This document shows positions 25,442 to 34,242 of a stretch of 64,000 nt of DNA, one piece after another (the stretch's first letter is position 1; each line of letters begins with the position of its first letter). Source of the DNA: Lachnospiraceae bacterium (GTDB lineage Bacteria; Bacillota; Clostridia; Lachnospirales; Lachnospiraceae); assembly GCA_022767285.1 (NCBI GenBank), contig JALENY010000006.1, positions 1-64,000 of the forward strand, in the 5' to 3' direction. The notes below the pieces were generated by a model. That model saw only the letters and a program-made list of their open reading frames with translations. It ran no database searches and was not told where the DNA came from. Both the position numbers and the translations under genes were made by a program.

Positions 25442-26752
25442 TTACTGCGCCAGAATATTCAGGATATTCTGTTTTAACTTTTCAGTTAAATGTGCGTACT
25501 GCACCAGATTTTCTTCAGAAAAACCGGAGAATCTTGCATGCTCATACCGGGTCTGGGCATCGGCCAGTTCGGCCAGGATGGGTTCTGACAGAGCAAGGAA
25601 AATGATCTTCAGCTCCTTTGTCTTTCGGACAGTATCCACTTTGATCAACCCTTTGCGTATCAGCTTCTGAAGCTGGGCAGACAAAGCCCGTGGTGTGACA
25701 TTGGCAAAATCAGCCAGTTCCCGCCTTGTTCTGCACCGATGGGGCTGATTAAGGCACAGAAGCAGGCGAACCTCTTCCAGGGTAAGATCATTTTTTATGG
25801 CAACGGTCTCCAGGTAATAATCCAGCAGTTTCCGGTTGCGGTACTCATCGATCAAAATACCTTCTCCGATCAGAGCTTCCTCTGATACGATACTGCGTTC
25901 TTCTCCCAGTTTTTTTGCACTTGGGAGAATAGAAGGAGGCACAGTACCGTCGCCGGCAGCATCGATGAGAAAGCGATAGACCTGAACCCGGTTCTTCTCA
26001 TAGTCCTTTTCATTCAGCACATGTTTATAAAAATTATTGTAGTATTCAAATACCATGAGTTTCATCTTTATGGTTTTTGTGATGCTCATGCCCTGGGTAG
26101 CCAGCGATCCTTTTGTTTTTACATAATAATACAGAGGAATCTGCAGGGCAAAAAATATTTCTGCGTAGCGTATATACTCCAGATTGAACATAAAGTCCTC
26201 GCACCAGCTGATGTCCGCATTCATGCGGAGATGGTGTTCTTCAACAATATCCCGGCGAAAAAGCTTGTTCCAGAGCACTCCGTAATAAAAGTCAGCGGGA
26301 TTTTCAATCATATGTGCGGCAAATTCTTCTTTGGTCAGCACACAGTCATCGTCAATATCTCCCTTGTGTGAGACGCGTTCTCCCACTACCCGGTAAAAAT
26401 CACAGACAACCAGATCACAGTGATAAATTTCCGCAGTTTCCACGAACAGACGGGTGGCATTGGGGGTGATCCAGTCATCCGCGTCAAGAAACTGCAGATA
26501 GGTACCCCGTGCGAGATCCAGTGCCTGGTTGCGGGTGTCAGAGACTCCGGAATTATCTTTGTGAATGACGCGAACGCGGGAGTCCTTTTTTGCATATTCG
26601 TCACAAATGGCGCCGGATGCGTCCCGGCTTCCGTCGTCCATCAGAAGAAGCTCAAAATTAGTGTATTCCTGGTTCAGGATGCTGTCCACACAGCGGCCAA
26701 TGGTTTTTTCTGCATTATATATGGGAACAATGATACTGACAATTGGATTCAT
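25442..26752 (-). CDS. Family 2 glycosyltransferase fused to a MarR-like winged helix
   Basis: The protein has 436 aa with two distinct parts. Residues 1-230 are a GT-A glycosyltransferase of family 2: VSIIVPIYNAEKTIGRCVDS, the nucleotide-binding LLMDDGSRDASG and the metal-binding FLDADDW (DxD at 90-92). Residues 305-436 form a MarR-type domain, with recognition helix region TRRELADFANVTPRALSAQL (342-361), a charged wing (VRKTKELKIIFLALSE) and the closing dimerisation helix (FSEENLVQYAHLTEKLKQNI). No frameshift or internal stop separates them and the reading frame is continuous. AAGGAG lies 10 nt upstream of the ATG. Neither neighbour is a cell-wall gene. Whether it binds DNA, and what it glycosylates, is unknown. 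Confidence 0.85.
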   Translation of the reverse strand: MNPIVSIIVPIYNAEKTIGRCVDSILNQEYTNFELLLMDDGSRDASGAICDEYAKKDSRVRVIHKDNSGVSDTRNQALDLARGTYLQFLDADDWITPNATRLFVETAEIYHCDLVVCDFYRVVGERVSHKGDIDDDCVLTKEEFAAHMIENPADFYYGVLWNKLFRRDIVEEHHLRMNADISWCEDFMFNLEYIRYAEIFFALQIPLYYYVKTKGSLATQGMSITKTIKMKLMVFEYYNNFYKHVLNEKDYEKNRVQVYRFLIDAAGDGTVPPSILPSAKKLGEERSIVSEEALIGEGILIDEYRNRKLLDYYLETVAIKNDLTLEEVRLLLCLNQPHRCRTRRELADFANVTPRALSAQLQKLIRKGLIKVDTVRKTKELKIIFLALSEPILAELADAQTRYEHARFSGFSEENLVQYAHLTEKLKQNILNILAQ

Positions 26753-27104
26753 GACAGTCGTACTCCTTGAAAATGATCTTTTGGTTGTATTTTACATCAT
26801 TATGAATGGAAAGGAAAGAAGACAGAAAAGAATATTGAAAAATAATAATACATAATCGTTTATTCCGCAGTTCAAATCTGCGGACTTTCTTCTGTTTGGG
26901 CTTTGGAGCGAAAATGCTGTAAAAATTGTGAATTTGGCTAAAACAGATAGAGAAATGCGAACTGTCGTGATAAAATACTAATGGATCAATCAAGTTATTT
27001 CATATGAAAAGAAAATACTGATCGGGATGAGATTGCTTCTCGGAATGTCTTTGTGCTTTTTTTGGTGAATAGACGTTGATTTTAGAACAGAAGGAAGAAG
27101 GAAA
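26753..27104. other. Divergent intergenic region with a tRNA T-arm-like hairpin
   Basis: The only clear structure in this 352-bp gap is CGCAG-TTCAAAT-CTGCG (26866-26882), which has the exact geometry of a tRNA T-arm but no acceptor, D-arm or anticodon around it. Promoters for the divergent genes must lie here but none is convincing. Confidence 0.4.
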
Positions 27105-28166
27105 ATGAGAACTCAGACAAAAGGTATCATATGTATTATTTTATCAGCATTTTGTTTTGCTGTTATGGGAGTGTGCGTCCGGGCAGCAGGTGATCTGCCG
27201 TCCTTTGAAAAAAGCTTTTTCCGCAATTTAATTTCGGCTTTTATTGCGTTGGCGGCCCTATTGAAAAGTCATACACCCATTCGCTGGAAAGAGGGAGACT
27301 TAAAATATCTTCTGCTGCGCTCAGCATTTGGAACCGTGGGCATTTTATGCAATTTTTATGCGGTGGATCATCTGATGATTTCCGATGCGTCTATGCTGAA
27401 TAAAATGTCCCCCTTTTTTGTGATTATTTTTTCATGGCTGATCCTGAAGGAAAAGCTGAATACTGTGCAGATCCTGGCGGTGATCGGTGCTTTTACGGGA
27501 AGTCTGTTCGTTATCAAGCCATCCATTTCCAATATGGATCTGGTTCCCTCTCTGATCGGACTGCTGGGAGGTCTGGGAGCCGGTGCTGCCTATACGATGG
27601 TACGGATTCTGGGACAGCGCGGTGTGAAGGGACCTCTTGTGGTATTTTTCTTTTCGGCCTTTTCCTGTCTGGTGACGCTGCCGTACCTGATCTTTGCCTA
27701 TGAACCAATGACTATGCAGCAGCTTCTGATCATGCTTGGCGCCGGCCTGGCAGCAGCGGGAGGTCAGTTTGCGGTCACCAGAGCTTACTATTATGCGCCG
27801 GCAAAAGAAATCTCCGTATACGACTATTCTCAGATTATTTTCTCGTCAATTTTGGGATTTGTACTGTTTGAACAGATACCGGACGGGTACAGTATTTTTG
27901 GCTATCTTATGATCTGCGGCATGGCGATCATGATGTTTTTGTATAATCGAAACAGGCAGGAAAAGCCGGAGAAGACCTTAAAAACATATGACAGGGAAAA
28001 TCTGAAGCCGATTCTAAAGTGCAGCATATGCACAGGTGAGAAGGTTGCTGGCTTTAAAAATATTCATAATGGTCGATTTGAAGAAGTTATGGTGATCCGT
28101 AATGAACAGGAACTGGAAGCGTTCAAATCTAAGTATGGGATTGATGAAATTTCAAAAGAATATTAA
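27105..28166 (+). CDS. DMT-superfamily (EamA) transporter with C-terminal cytosolic extension
   Basis: Residues 1-285 form the usual ten-helix EamA transporter (start FCFAVMGVCVRAAGDLPSFEK, second repeat GAAYTMVRILGQRGVKGPLV). Residues about 292-353 form an added hydrophilic domain with a Cys pair, ILKCSICTGEKVAGFKNIH, and then a segment rich in acidic residues ending in KYGIDEISKEY. The paired Cys suggests metal or redox sensing, but I do not recognise the domain with certainty. The other two DMT proteins in the window lack it. RBS GGAAGAAGG precedes the ATG. The substrate is unknown. Confidence 0.85.
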   Translation: MRTQTKGIICIILSAFCFAVMGVCVRAAGDLPSFEKSFFRNLISAFIALAALLKSHTPIRWKEGDLKYLLLRSAFGTVGILCNFYAVDHLMISDASMLNKMSPFFVIIFSWLILKEKLNTVQILAVIGAFTGSLFVIKPSISNMDLVPSLIGLLGGLGAGAAYTMVRILGQRGVKGPLVVFFFSAFSCLVTLPYLIFAYEPMTMQQLLIMLGAGLAAAGGQFAVTRAYYYAPAKEISVYDYSQIIFSSILGFVLFEQIPDGYSIFGYLMICGMAIMMFLYNRNRQEKPEKTLKTYDRENLKPILKCSICTGEKVAGFKNIHNGRFEEVMVIRNEQELEAFKSKYGIDEISKEY

Positions 28167-28324
28167 GTCCGATCTACGCTCAGACAAATAGGAAGCACGG
28201 TCGGTTTCAGAAAATGATCCGAGCAGTATTTTGAAACTTTTTGACATCCTTTATGAAAAGAGACACCTGTTTATGAATGGGGTCTGTATAATAGCAGAAT
28301 AATAGACAGAGAGATGGCTTAACA

Positions 28325-29671
28325 ATGACAAACGATTTTGCGCAGGGAAAAGTCTGGCGAAATATTATTGCCCAGGCGATTCCGCTGATTCTGGCACAGC
28401 TGGTTCAGATTTTATACAATGTGGTAGACCGAATCTATATCGGCCATTTGCCGGGAACGGAGAATATGGCATTAACCGGTGTGGGGCTGACCTTTCCGAT
28501 TATCACGCTGATTATGGCATTTGCTTACCTTTTCGGCATGGGAGGGGCGCCTCTTTTTGCTATAGCCCGTGGGGCAGGAGAGGAAGAAAGGGCAGAAAAA
28601 ATTATGGGAAATGTATTCTCGCTTCTGCTCATGAGTTCAGTGGCAATCATGGTATGCTGCTATTTGTTCCGGAAACCGGTGCTGTATCTTTTTGGAGCCA
28701 GCGATGCATCTTATGTTTATGCGGATGCATATCTGACGATTTATCTGATCGGCACCCCATGCTTTATGGTGACCAGCGGAATGAACGGTTTCATTAACGG
28801 ACAGGGATTTCCGCACATCGGAATGCTGACCACGGTGATCGGGGCTGCTTTGAATCTGGTGTTGGATCCGATTTTTATTTTTGTGTTTGACATGGGAGTA
28901 CAGGGAGCTGCCCTGGCAACGGTCATCAGCCAGGCAGTGTCGGCCATATGGGTCATTCACTTTCTGATCGGGAAAAAGTCTCTTTTACATATCAAAAGAA
29001 AAAATCTGAAGGTGGAAAGAGCTTTGACAAAGGAGATCATTGCCCTTGGTACATCCGGATTCATCATGCAGGGCACAAACTGCCTTGTTCAGATTGTCTG
29101 CAATGCAACTTTGCAGATTTGGGGCGGGGATCTTTATGTGGGGATCATGACTGTGCTGAATTCCGTGCGCGAGATATTGACGCTGCCCGTTACGGGGATC
29201 GCCAATGGTGCACAGCCCGTATTGGGATACAATTACGGAGCGAAAAGGTTCCGCCGTGTAAAAGAAGGCATCCGTTTTACTTCTCTTGTGAGTTTTGGAT
29301 ATACAGTGTTTGCGTGGATGATAGTCATGGCCTGTCCGCATCTGCTGATCTCCATTTTTTCCAATGATTCTGCCACACTGGAAAAGGGACCGTCTGCGCT
29401 GAACCTGTATTTCTTCGGATTTTGTTTTATGGCTTTTCAGTTTGCGGGGCAGTCGATTTTTCAGGCTTTGGGAAAAGCAAAAAAAGCAGTGTTCTTCTCC
29501 CTTTTCCGAAAAGCGATTATTGTAGTTCCTCTGACATTGCTTTTGCCGGGGCTGGGATTGGGTGTAAACGGTGTTTTTCTGGCGGAACCGATCTCAAATG
29601 CAATCGGCGGACTGACGTGTTTTATTACTATGTGGCTGACGGTATATCGAAAATTGGAGATAACAAAATGA
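28325..29671 (+). CDS. MATE-family efflux transporter
   Basis: This 448-aa protein has twelve predicted helices in two MatE repeats (QAIPLILAQLVQILYNVVDRIYIG at the start of repeat 1, LGTSGFIMQGTNCLVQIV at repeat 2). It exports drugs or metabolites in exchange for Na+ or H+. Its stop codon overlaps the start of the ModE-like gene (ATGA), so the two are translationally coupled, although a functional link between efflux and molybdenum is not obvious. A second MATE gene lies at 38103. Confidence 0.9.
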   Translation: MTNDFAQGKVWRNIIAQAIPLILAQLVQILYNVVDRIYIGHLPGTENMALTGVGLTFPIITLIMAFAYLFGMGGAPLFAIARGAGEEERAEKIMGNVFSLLLMSSVAIMVCCYLFRKPVLYLFGASDASYVYADAYLTIYLIGTPCFMVTSGMNGFINGQGFPHIGMLTTVIGAALNLVLDPIFIFVFDMGVQGAALATVISQAVSAIWVIHFLIGKKSLLHIKRKNLKVERALTKEIIALGTSGFIMQGTNCLVQIVCNATLQIWGGDLYVGIMTVLNSVREILTLPVTGIANGAQPVLGYNYGAKRFRRVKEGIRFTSLVSFGYTVFAWMIVMACPHLLISIFSNDSATLEKGPSALNLYFFGFCFMAFQFAGQSIFQALGKAKKAVFFSLFRKAIIVVPLTLLLPGLGLGVNGVFLAEPISNAIGGLTCFITMWLTVYRKLEITK

Positions 29672-30027
29672 ACGATTACAATTATATTGTAAGAATAAAA
29701 GTGAAGCAGAAGGAAGATGCCGGCAATAGCTGGTTCGGCCGAGGGGTAGCGGATCTGCTTCACGGGGTGGAAAAATACCATTCTCTGAACATGGCGGCAC
29801 AGCAAATGGGAATGGCGTACAGCAAGGCCTGGAGGATCATGCGGGATGCGGAAAAAGCTATGAAAATCCCGCTTCTCAACCGCATGGGAAAACAGGGATC
29901 TGAACTTACACCGGAGGCGGAAAAACTGCTCAAAGTTTATGAGGAAGCCCAGTTGGCTGCCTGGAGATCGGTGGATGCGGTGATGGAGCAATATTACGGA
30001 AACGGGAAAAACGCGGATAAGATGTAA
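29668..30027 (+). CDS. ModE-like winged-helix regulator (molybdate-type)
   Basis: This 119-aa stand-alone DNA-binding protein resembles the N-terminal half of ModE. It has the LysR-type winged helix with HSLNMAAQQMGMAYSKAWRIM and the wing LLNRMGKQGSELTPEAEKLL. It lacks the C-terminal molybdate-binding Mop domains of E. coli ModE, as is common in clostridia. A promoter with an overlapping ModE-like palindrome lies 125-150 bp downstream of its stop, just ahead of modA, so it is the probable regulator of molybdate uptake. How it senses molybdenum is unclear. Its start overlaps the MATE stop. Confidence 0.85.
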   Translation: MNDYNYIVRIKVKQKEDAGNSWFGRGVADLLHGVEKYHSLNMAAQQMGMAYSKAWRIMRDAEKAMKIPLLNRMGKQGSELTPEAEKLLKVYEEAQLAAWRSVDAVMEQYYGNGKNADKM

Positions 30028-30133
30028 GCGGAAAAACAGATTGGCAGTGTTAACAGGAGAACTGCTGATGGGATGTAAAGAAAAATGCTCTGTAGTAAGT
30101 AAAATGTAAGCGAAAGACCGATAGCAGAATCGG

Positions 30134-30162
30134 TTGAAATATGGCGGCATTCTATGTATAAT
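30134..30162 (+). promoter_or_regulatory. mod operon promoter
   Basis: TTGAAA (30134-30139), 17 bp, TATAAT (30157-30162). The -10 box lies inside the palindrome at 30152-30175. Confidence 0.75.
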
Positions 30163-30175
30163 ATACTATACATAG
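30152..30175. promoter_or_regulatory. Candidate ModE operator
   Basis: CTATGTATA-N6-TATACATAG is a perfect 9-bp inverted repeat with a 6-bp spacer. Its geometry and TATA-rich inner half-sites match the E. coli ModE box. It covers the -10 element, which implies repression. Confidence 0.7.
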
Positions 30176-30209
30176 CGTTATCTTTTTTGAGAATAAATAA
30201 ATCCTTTGT

Positions 30210-30256
30210 GCTGTGCCGGTATGGACGGTTCCATTTCGGCAGCAGCGGGATTTTTT
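30210..30256 (+). terminator. Candidate attenuator in the modA leader
   Basis: GCTGTGCCG (30210-30218) pairs with CGGCAGCAGC (30237-30246, one bulge) and is followed by six T residues, 60 bp before modA. Wider pairing of TTTGTGC with GCACAAA (30257-30263) encloses it and could be an alternative fold. Confidence 0.6.
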
Positions 30257-30317
30257 GCACAAAGCGTGTAAATCCACGTTTTGAATAGATTTTTTCTGAA
30301 TAAGAAAGGAGAAAAAT

Positions 30318-31238
30318 ATGAAAAAGAATCTTGTATCAATGCTGCTGGTTTGTGTCATGGTGCTGAGCCTTGTGGCATGCGGCTCCAAAAAGGAAGAAGA
30401 AGCTTCTTCGGAAAGTGAGAGCACAGAAGGTCAGGAAGAGGATGCTGATGTCACAGATGATGTGGCAGAACCGGAAGAAACATTGCCGCCGGAAGCAGAA
30501 CCGGTAGAGCTGACCGTTTTCGCGGCTGCATCTATGACTGAGACGCTGACGGAGATCAAAACACTCTATGAGGCTGAAAATCCTAATGTGACCCTGGTTT
30601 TCAACTTTGACTCATCCGGTACCTTAAAGACCCAGATTCAGGAAGGGGCTGTCTGTGACCTGTTTATTTCTGCAGGCCAGAAACAGATGAATCAGCTGGA
30701 TATCACGGCGGATCCGGAAGTAAATACGGAAGGTCTTGATTTTGTGAAGGAAGACAGCCGTATCGATATTCTGGAAAACAAAGTTACACTCTGTGTTACA
30801 GAGGGAAACGAAGCCGGCATCGAGACATTTGATGACTGGGCAGCTGCACTGAAAGAAGGAACGATTTTGATGGCCATGGGTAACAGTGATGTGCCGGTTG
30901 GCCAGTATACGCAGAAAATTCTGGCTTATTATGAACTGGATGAAGCAGAACTGGCTGCAAACGGTGTGATTTCTTATGGCTCCAATGTAAAAGAAGTCAC
31001 CACACAGATTTCTGAGGGAAGTGTTGACTGCGGCGTGATCTACTGCACGGATGCTTATTCTGCCGGAATGAATATTGCAGATTACGCAACAGCTGAAATG
31101 TGCGGACAGGTTATCTATCCGGCAGCTGTATTAAAAAACAGTGAAAATCAGGAAGCGGCACAGGCCTTTCTTGATTTCCTGCTCACTGATGAGTGTATGG
31201 AGATTTTTGAGAAGGTAGGCTTTTCAAGAGTTCAGTAG
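30318..31238 (+). CDS. modA: Molybdate-binding lipoprotein of the Mod ABC importer
   Basis: The 306-aa precursor has a lipoprotein signal with lipobox LVAC (Cys at about 21), then an acidic linker of about 40 residues, then the ModA fold: VFAAASMTETLTEIKTLYE, FNFDSSGTLKTQIQEGAVCD and DLFISAGQKQMNQL. The serines of AAAS and SSGTL form the oxyanion site in the family. The protein is anchored outside the membrane and delivers molybdate or tungstate to ModBC. RBS AAAGGAG precedes the ATG. A hairpin with a T-run at 31284-31304 separates it from modB, consistent with higher expression of the binding protein. Confidence 0.94.
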   Translation: MKKNLVSMLLVCVMVLSLVACGSKKEEEASSESESTEGQEEDADVTDDVAEPEETLPPEAEPVELTVFAAASMTETLTEIKTLYEAENPNVTLVFNFDSSGTLKTQIQEGAVCDLFISAGQKQMNQLDITADPEVNTEGLDFVKEDSRIDILENKVTLCVTEGNEAGIETFDDWAAALKEGTILMAMGNSDVPVGQYTQKILAYYELDEAELAANGVISYGSNVKEVTTQISEGSVDCGVIYCTDAYSAGMNIADYATAEMCGQVIYPAAVLKNSENQEAAQAFLDFLLTDECMEIFEKVGFSRVQ

Positions 31239-31283
31239 TAATCATGAAAAAGCTGGTTTTTAAGAAGGAAGTAAAGATTATTG

Positions 31284-31304
31284 AAAAACAGAAAATCTGT
31301 TTTT
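31284..31304 (+). terminator. Hairpin between modA and modB
   Basis: AAAAACAGA/TCTGTTTTT form a 9-bp stem with a 3-nt loop and a U-rich 3' arm, so it could terminate partially after modA. Confidence 0.6.
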
Positions 31305-31401
31305 AAAGTATGATAATTTCAGAGGGGTTGTCTCAGATCTGAAACCGAAGAGCGGGTACAGTTTTGCGGCGGCCCCACAATACTAAACGGAGGTAGGGAA
31401 T

Positions 31402-32070
31402 ATGGACTGGTATCCGCTTTATAATTCCCTTAGAATTGCTTTTTTCAGCTGCATTATCGTATTTTTTACAGGAATTTTTGCCGCTTACTATGTAGCCAGA
31501 CTGCCAAGGGCAATCAAAGGTATTCTGGATGTCATTTTTACATTGCCTATGGTGCTGCCGCCTACAGTATGCGGGTATTTTCTGCTGATTTTGCTTGGCC
31601 CGAAACGGCCGCTTGGCATATTCCTGGCACAGTTTGGTATACAGTTTGCCATGACCTGGTATGGGGGGATTGTGGCGTCTGCAGTGGTTGCATTTCCGCT
31701 GATGTACCGCACAGCCCGGGGGGCTTTTGAAAGTTTTGATGTGAACCTGGCCTATTCCGGACAGACGTTGGGATTATCAAATACTTATATATTCTGGAGA
31801 ATTCGCATGCCTGCCTGCAGACAGGGGATCCTCGCCGGAACGGTTCTGGCTTTTGCCAGGGCTCTGGGCGAATATGGGGCTACCAGCATGCTGATCGGCT
31901 ATGTGCCCGGACGAACAGCCACCATATCCACAACAGTCTACCAATTGTGGCGGACAAATGAGGAGACGGAGGCCTTTAAATGGGTGCTGATCAATCTGGT
32001 GATTTCAACGATAATTTTGTTGACTGTTAATATGTTAGAGAGAAAAAACAGAAAGGCAGGTGGCCTATGA
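31402..32070 (+). CDS. modB: Molybdate ABC transporter permease
   Basis: This 222-aa protein has five to six helices. The binding-protein-dependent transport motif near the C-terminus (LAFARALGEYGATSMLIGYVPG) is the EAA loop that docks on ModC. The N-terminal part, PLYNSLRIAFFSC followed by LPMVLPPTVCGYFLLI, is typical of ModB. It overlaps modC by 4 nt. Confidence 0.94.
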   Translation: MDWYPLYNSLRIAFFSCIIVFFTGIFAAYYVARLPRAIKGILDVIFTLPMVLPPTVCGYFLLILLGPKRPLGIFLAQFGIQFAMTWYGGIVASAVVAFPLMYRTARGAFESFDVNLAYSGQTLGLSNTYIFWRIRMPACRQGILAGTVLAFARALGEYGATSMLIGYVPGRTATISTTVYQLWRTNEETEAFKWVLINLVISTIILLTVNMLERKNRKAGGL

Positions 32071-33113
32071 GTCTTTCTGTACACATTAGAAAAAAACTTG
32101 GAGAGTTCCAGTTACAGATAGATTTTGAACATCCGCAGGGAATCATAGGGCTTTTGGGTGCTTCCGGCTGCGGTAAGAGTATGACATTAAAGTGTATTGC
32201 CGGTATTGTGAAGCCGGACGAAGGACGTATCATGCTGAACGGGCGTGTACTGTTTGACAGTGATAAAGGAATTAATATCAAACCTCAGGAACGGCATGTG
32301 GGATATTTGTTCCAGAACTATGCGCTGTTTCCGAATATGACAGTGGAACAGAATATTCTTTGCGGATTGTGCAAAGAGAAAAACCGACAGTTGAAAAAAC
32401 AGAAAATGGAGGATGCGCTGGGGGTGATGGAACTGACCGGGCAGCGAAAACTTTATCCCCATCAACTGAGCGGAGGACAGCAGCAGCGCACAGCTCTTGC
32501 GCGTATGTTGGTCAGCGAACCGGAACTGCTGCTTCTGGACGAACCTTTCAGTGCGCTGGACTCCTACCTGAGAGAGGTACTTCAGACTCAGGTGCGCGCC
32601 ATTCTGGGAAAATACGGAAAAGATGTTCTGATGGTCAGCCACAGCAGAGATGAGGTTTATTATATCTGCGGTCAGGTTGCTGTGATGAATAGAGGAAAAA
32701 TACTCAATATAGGAAAAACCAAAGAACTGTTTGCCGATCCAGGAAGTCGTACCGCTGCTGTTCTGACCGGCTGTAAAAATGTGGCAGACGCAGAAAAAAC
32801 CGGGGAATATGAGGTTTTTGTGCCGGATTGGGGAATCAGCCTGAAAACGAAAGAGCGTGTGAAAGATAATCTCTGCGCGGTAGGATTGCGGGCACACTAT
32901 TTCAATCCGAAAACAAAAGATAATCAGTTTCCGGTGATCTATTCCGATGAGCGTGATGATCCGTTTGAGACCAGGCTGTTATTCCGCTATACTTCCCAGC
33001 GGGAAGGCACACCGGATATCTGGTGGCGGCTGCCGAAGGACCGGCGGCCGGCGGACATGCCGGAGCAGCTCGGAATTGCACCGTCTAATGTACTGCTCTT
33101 ATACCCGGAGTAG
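32067..33113 (+). CDS. modC: Molybdate ABC transporter ATP-binding protein
   Basis: This 348-aa ATPase has Walker A LLGASGCGKSMTLK, Q-loop LFQNYALFPNMTV, signature LSGGQQQRTALARML, Walker B LLLLDEPFSALD and the switch His in MVSHSRDE. The C-terminal 110 residues form the regulatory extension seen in Mod/OpuA-type ATPases; a clear Mop repeat was not recognised. It overlaps modB by 4 nt. Confidence 0.93.
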   Translation: MSLSVHIRKKLGEFQLQIDFEHPQGIIGLLGASGCGKSMTLKCIAGIVKPDEGRIMLNGRVLFDSDKGINIKPQERHVGYLFQNYALFPNMTVEQNILCGLCKEKNRQLKKQKMEDALGVMELTGQRKLYPHQLSGGQQQRTALARMLVSEPELLLLDEPFSALDSYLREVLQTQVRAILGKYGKDVLMVSHSRDEVYYICGQVAVMNRGKILNIGKTKELFADPGSRTAAVLTGCKNVADAEKTGEYEVFVPDWGISLKTKERVKDNLCAVGLRAHYFNPKTKDNQFPVIYSDERDDPFETRLLFRYTSQREGTPDIWWRLPKDRRPADMPEQLGIAPSNVLLLYPE

Positions 33114-33182
33114 AGAAAACGGGATGTTTTTGTATAGCGATGCTGAAACACAGATGAGAATAAACGGGAGGAAGGAACGCAT

Positions 33183-34205
33183 ATGAAATTAATCAAAACA
33201 GAAGATGCGGTTGGCCAGATTTTATGCCACGATATAACACAGATTATTAAAGGCGTAACGAAAGATGCCAGATTCCGCAAAGGACATATTGTGACAGAGG
33301 AAGACATTCCGGTGCTTTTAAGTCTGGGAAAAGATAATCTGTATGTCTGGGAAAATGATGAGACCATGTACCATGAAAACGAGGCGGCGAAGATTCTCTG
33401 TGACGTATGCATCAATGATTATATGAGTCCGTCAGCGGTAAAAGAAGGAAAAATTGAGCTGAAAGCGGAGATTGACGGGGTTTTTCAAATTGATGTAAAT
33501 CGATTAAATGACATTAATGATATTGATCAGATTATGATCGCTTCCCGCCATACAAATACCCCGGTTCGAAAGGGCGATAAGCTGTTGGGAACCCGCGTGA
33601 TACCGCTGGTTATCAAAAAGGACAGGATGGAACTGGTGAAGGAAAGAGCAGGGGATGCGCCGCTGTGCAGTCTTCATCCTTATGTGCTGAAAAGAGCCGG
33701 TATTGTCACCACCGGAAATGAAGTTTTTTATGGAAGAATCAAGGATACCTTTACCCCTGTTGTGGTGGAAAAACTGGAAAAATACGGTATCGAGGTGACT
33801 GATCATATTACAGTGAACGATGACAAGAGCAAAATTACGGCTGCCATTCAGGAACTGAAGGAAAAGGGCTGTGAACTGATTGTCGCCACCGGAGGTATGA
33901 GCGTGGATCCGGACGATCAGACACCTGGTGCCATCAAAGAAAGCGGAGCCAGGGTTGTGTCCTATGGCGCACCGGTACTTCCGGGAGCCATGTTCTGTCT
34001 GGCCTATTTTGAAGACGGAACAACTGTTATGGGGCTGCCGGGATGTGTTATGTATTCAAAATCTACGATATTCGATCTGATACTTCCGCGGGTAGCCGCG
34101 AAAATACCGGTTACCAGAAAAGATATTACGGTTTTGGGACATGGCGGGTTATGCCTTGGCTGCAGGGAATGTCATTATCCGGCTTGCAGTTTCGGGAAAG
34201 TGTGA
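33183..34205 (+). CDS. MoeA-like molybdopterin-binding protein
   Basis: This 340-aa protein has an N-terminal MoeA-like part ([19 protein letters not shown]; a [14 protein letters not shown] segment at about 138-151), then a MoCF/MogA fold from about residue 165: [34 protein letters not shown] and [20 protein letters not shown]. It ends in a Cys cluster, [20 protein letters not shown], with the spacing of a metal or Fe-S site. It resembles the molybdopterin-binding proteins that accompany selenium- or sulfur-dependent molybdenum hydroxylases in clostridia and differs from canonical MoeA (about 400 aa). Molybdate insertion or cofactor trafficking is inferred. Confidence 0.82.
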   Translation: MKLIKTEDAVGQILCHDITQIIKGVTKDARFRKGHIVTEEDIPVLLSLGKDNLYVWENDETMYHENEAAKILCDVCINDYMSPSAVKEGKIELKAEIDGVFQIDVNRLNDINDIDQIMIASRHTNTPVRKGDKLLGTRVIPLVIKKDRMELVKERAGDAPLCSLHPYVLKRAGIVTTGNEVFYGRIKDTFTPVVVEKLEKYGIEVTDHITVNDDKSKITAAIQELKEKGCELIVATGGMSVDPDDQTPGAIKESGARVVSYGAPVLPGAMFCLAYFEDGTTVMGLPGCVMYSKSTIFDLILPRVAAKIPVTRKDITVLGHGGLCLGCRECHYPACSFGKV

Positions 34206-34242
34206 TATTGGTTTGAAGGAAAAAGAAAGGTCAGGTGAATTT

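Noticed and set aside
26866-26882. tRNA T-arm-like hairpin
   Set aside because: The geometry is perfect, but acceptor, D-arm and anticodon are absent, so it is not a tRNA gene. It could be an integration scar but no element is attached.
30169-30317. Molybdenum cofactor riboswitch ahead of modA
   Set aside because: The leader is structured, but the conserved segments of the known Moco RNA were not seen.
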